Assembly: GCA_031253365.1 (NCBI GenBank) | Contig: JAIRWE010000124.1 | Location: 1-6,759 of the forward strand | DNA from: Oscillospiraceae bacterium | Lineage (GTDB): Bacteria > Bacillota > Clostridia > Oscillospirales > Ruminococcaceae | Direction of reading: 5' to 3' | Length of the DNA: 6,759 nucleotides | Shown here: piece by piece, positions 5,585 to 6,759 of the stretch | How the letters are laid out: each line of letters starts with the position of its first letter | How positions within the stretch are numbered: position 1 is the stretch's first letter | Notes under the pieces: generated by a model | The model's database searches: none | Told to the model about the DNA's origin: nothing | What the model saw: only the letters and a program-made list of their open reading frames with translations | Program-made: the position numbers and the translations under genes

Positions 5585-6244
5585 TCATTTCCTCGCGCCT
5601 ATCTTTTTTTCTTTTTTATCCATCAGGCGATAAATGTTGCCCTTATGCTTGAAAATCAGAATCACCGCTATTATCGACGAAAAGACGACCGCCGTAAAAG
5701 CGTCGGGTCTTTTATAGACGTAACCCCACATTACGTACAGGCACACGGGAAGGGCGGACGCCGCGATTATCGAGCCGAGCGAAACGTACCGCGTTATCAT
5801 CACGATAAATATGAACAGCATAAGCAAAGTCAAGGCGGAAACCCAGTCGATTACGAACAGCGCGGAAACGGTCACCAACACGGATTTCCCCCCTTTGAAC
5901 CCGTAATAAACGGGGAATATATGCCCCACGACCGCCATAAGCATGGAAAGCCAGCCCGCGTAAGACAGGGCGTTGCCGCGCTCAAAGACGTCCGTGCCGA
6001 GCGCGTAATAAAACATCAGCCGCGTCAGCATAATGGATACTACCCCTTTCAGCACGTCGAAAAGCAAAACGGCGGCGGCGGCGGCGACTCCCTGTGTGCG
6101 AAGGGTATTGGTAAGCCCGGGGTTTCCGGAACCCTGCCCGCGAATATCGGTTCCGCTTTTTATTCTCGCGACGATAATTGCGGGGTTGACCGAGCAGATG
6201 AGATAGGGCGCGATTATCGCGAACGCGACGCAAACGTAAAGCAT
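5585..6244 (-). CDS. plsY: Acyl-phosphate:glycerol-3-phosphate acyltransferase, PlsY
   Basis: PlsY is an integral inner-membrane enzyme that transfers the acyl group of acyl-phosphate to position 1 of sn-glycerol-3-phosphate, giving lysophosphatidic acid. The 219-residue sequence is slightly longer than the usual ~200. It is strongly hydrophobic, with membrane segments at about 3-26, 53-78, 94-113, 122-150, 155-175 and 182-198. The family motifs are present: GQGSGNPGLTNTLRT (36-50, the phosphate-binding GSGN loop), GHIFPVYYGFKGGK (107-120) and SLGSI (155-159) with KHKGNI (199-204). A basic tail (KKEKKIGARK) ends the protein. A strong AAGGAGG site lies 11 nt before the ATG. It sits 28 nt after der and 46 nt before gpsA, so all three are probably co-transcribed. 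GpsA supplies its acceptor substrate; the acyl-phosphate maker PlsX is not in the window. Confidence 0.95.
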   Translation of the reverse strand: MLYVCVAFAIIAPYLICSVNPAIIVARIKSGTDIRGQGSGNPGLTNTLRTQGVAAAAAVLLFDVLKGVVSIMLTRLMFYYALGTDVFERGNALSYAGWLSMLMAVVGHIFPVYYGFKGGKSVLVTVSALFVIDWVSALTLLMLFIFIVMITRYVSLGSIIAASALPVCLYVMWGYVYKRPDAFTAVVFSSIIAVILIFKHKGNIYRLMDKKEKKIGARK

Positions 6245-6255
6245 GGTATCTTTAA

Positions 6256-6262
6256 CCTCCTT
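6256..6262 (-). promoter_or_regulatory. Strong ribosome-binding site of plsY
   Basis: AAGGAGG on the minus strand lies in the 28-nt der-plsY gap, 11 nt before the plsY ATG. It is the best Shine-Dalgarno match in the window and fixes the plsY start. Confidence 0.8.
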
Positions 6263-6272
6263 GAAACGGCGG

Positions 6273-6759
6273 CTATTCCCCCCTTTCGCGGGGGATTATC
6301 CTCACCGGCGTGGCGTCCAGACCGAACGCCGCCCTTATTTGGTTTTCGATGTACCGCCGATACGAAAAATGGAACAGCTCCGTTTTGTTGCAAAACACCA
6401 CGAAAGTCGGCGGTTTCACGGCCGCCTGCGTGACATAATAAAGCTTCAGCCTGCGTCCCCTGTCGGACGGCGGCTGAACCCGCGCGAGCGCGTAGGACAG
6501 CAAATCGTTCAGTCTGCCCGTGCCTATCCGCGTAAGATTTTGCCCCAACGTAAGCTTTACGGCGTCGAACAGCTTATTTATTCTCTGTCCCGTTTTTGCC
6601 GAGATGAACACGACGGGCGCGTAAGGCATGAACGAGAAGTCCGCCGCCAATTTTTTCTTGTATTCGTCCGCCGTAAAAGCGTCTTTTTCAACGCAGTCCC
6701 ACTTGTTGACGGCGATTACGCTGGCTTTGCCCTTATCGTGGGCGAACCCCGCGATTTTG
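6273..6759 (-). CDS. der: Ribosome-assembly GTPase Der (EngA), C-terminal part, cut by the window edge
   Basis: Der is a tandem-GTPase protein needed for maturation of the 50S ribosomal subunit. Only the last 161 residues are visible; the gene runs off the right edge, so its start, first GTPase domain and most of the second are missing. The frame is open from the edge. Near the edge it encodes the end of the second GTPase domain, with the G4 guanine-specificity motif NKWD (VIAVNKWDCVEKD) and, about 40 residues later, the G5 motif SAKTG. It then runs into the C-terminal KH-like domain with RLKLYYVTQAAVKPPTF, FVVFCNKTELFHFSYRRY and ENQIRAAFGLDATPVRII, all typical of Der. An internal TTG at 6650 could be mistaken for a start, but the coding similarity continues upstream of it. 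The gene ends with TAG 28 nt before plsY. There is no sign of breakage other than the window end. Confidence 0.95.
   Translation of the reverse strand, partial: KIAGFAHDKGKASVIAVNKWDCVEKDAFTADEYKKKLAADFSFMPYAPVVFISAKTGQRINKLFDAVKLTLGQNLTRIGTGRLNDLLSYALARVQPPSDRGRRLKLYYVTQAAVKPPTFVVFCNKTELFHFSYRRYIENQIRAAFGLDATPVRIIPRERGE

Noticed and set aside
5459..6433. 324-codon open frame on the + strand opposite gpsA, plsY and der
   Set aside because: It spans three clearly identified minus-strand genes and their spacers, and its translation is low-complexity with no family resemblance.
6273..6650. Short standalone gene starting at the TTG at 6650
   Set aside because: The Der reading frame stays open and family-like, including NKWD, all the way from 6650 to the window edge, so this is an internal codon of a truncated der.

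Overview
The window looks like a piece of a strictly anaerobic, fairly GC-rich member of the Clostridia (Firmicutes). This is inferred from the der-plsY-gpsA gene order, a Clostridia-like GpsA, and a soluble flavin/iron-sulfur complex of the HydABC/Nfn type. No marker gene fixes the genus. Coding is dense, with two convergent blocks that meet at overlapping stop codons.

Block 1 (+ strand, 275-4540) is a three-gene operon preceded by an AT-richer leader (1-274). The genes encode a NuoE/HydC-like [2Fe-2S] subunit, a NuoF/HydB-like FMN, NAD(H) and Fe-S subunit with a C-terminal two-cluster ferredoxin, and a 681-residue fusion. The fusion carries the N-terminal [2Fe-2S] and C-terminal ferredoxin parts of HydA/NuoG, with an NfnB/GltD-type FAD, NADP(H) and [4Fe-4S] module between them. 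It has no [FeFe]-hydrogenase H-cluster domain. This layout fits the Sporomusa-type Nfn transhydrogenase (Stn), which couples NADH plus reduced ferredoxin to NADP+ reduction. NADH would meet the FMN in subunit 2, NADP(H) the FAD in subunit 3, and a chain of Fe-S clusters would link them and exchange electrons with ferredoxin. The genes are tightly coupled: a 4-nt ATGA overlap, then a 1-nt gap.

Block 2 (- strand, 6759 down to 4537) is the end of der (EngA, ribosome-assembly GTPase, cut by the right edge), then plsY (acyl-phosphate:glycerol-3-phosphate acyltransferase), then gpsA (glycerol-3-phosphate dehydrogenase). GpsA makes sn-glycerol-3-phosphate and PlsY acylates it, so these two are consecutive steps at the start of phospholipid synthesis. 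GpsA uses NAD(P)H, so block 1 could in principle supply its NADPH, but that link is speculative.

The most interesting object is the fusion subunit. Its NfnB-like module appears to have been inserted into the middle of the His-ligated Fe-S domain of a HydA/NuoG-type protein. Smaller points are a one-residue-shorter Rossmann glycine loop in GpsA, unusual residues in the FMN loop of the NuoF-like subunit, a guanine-quadruplex-like tract in that same codon stretch, and a GNRA-loop hairpin in the operon leader. There are no tRNAs, rRNAs, CRISPR arrays or insertion sequences that I can see.
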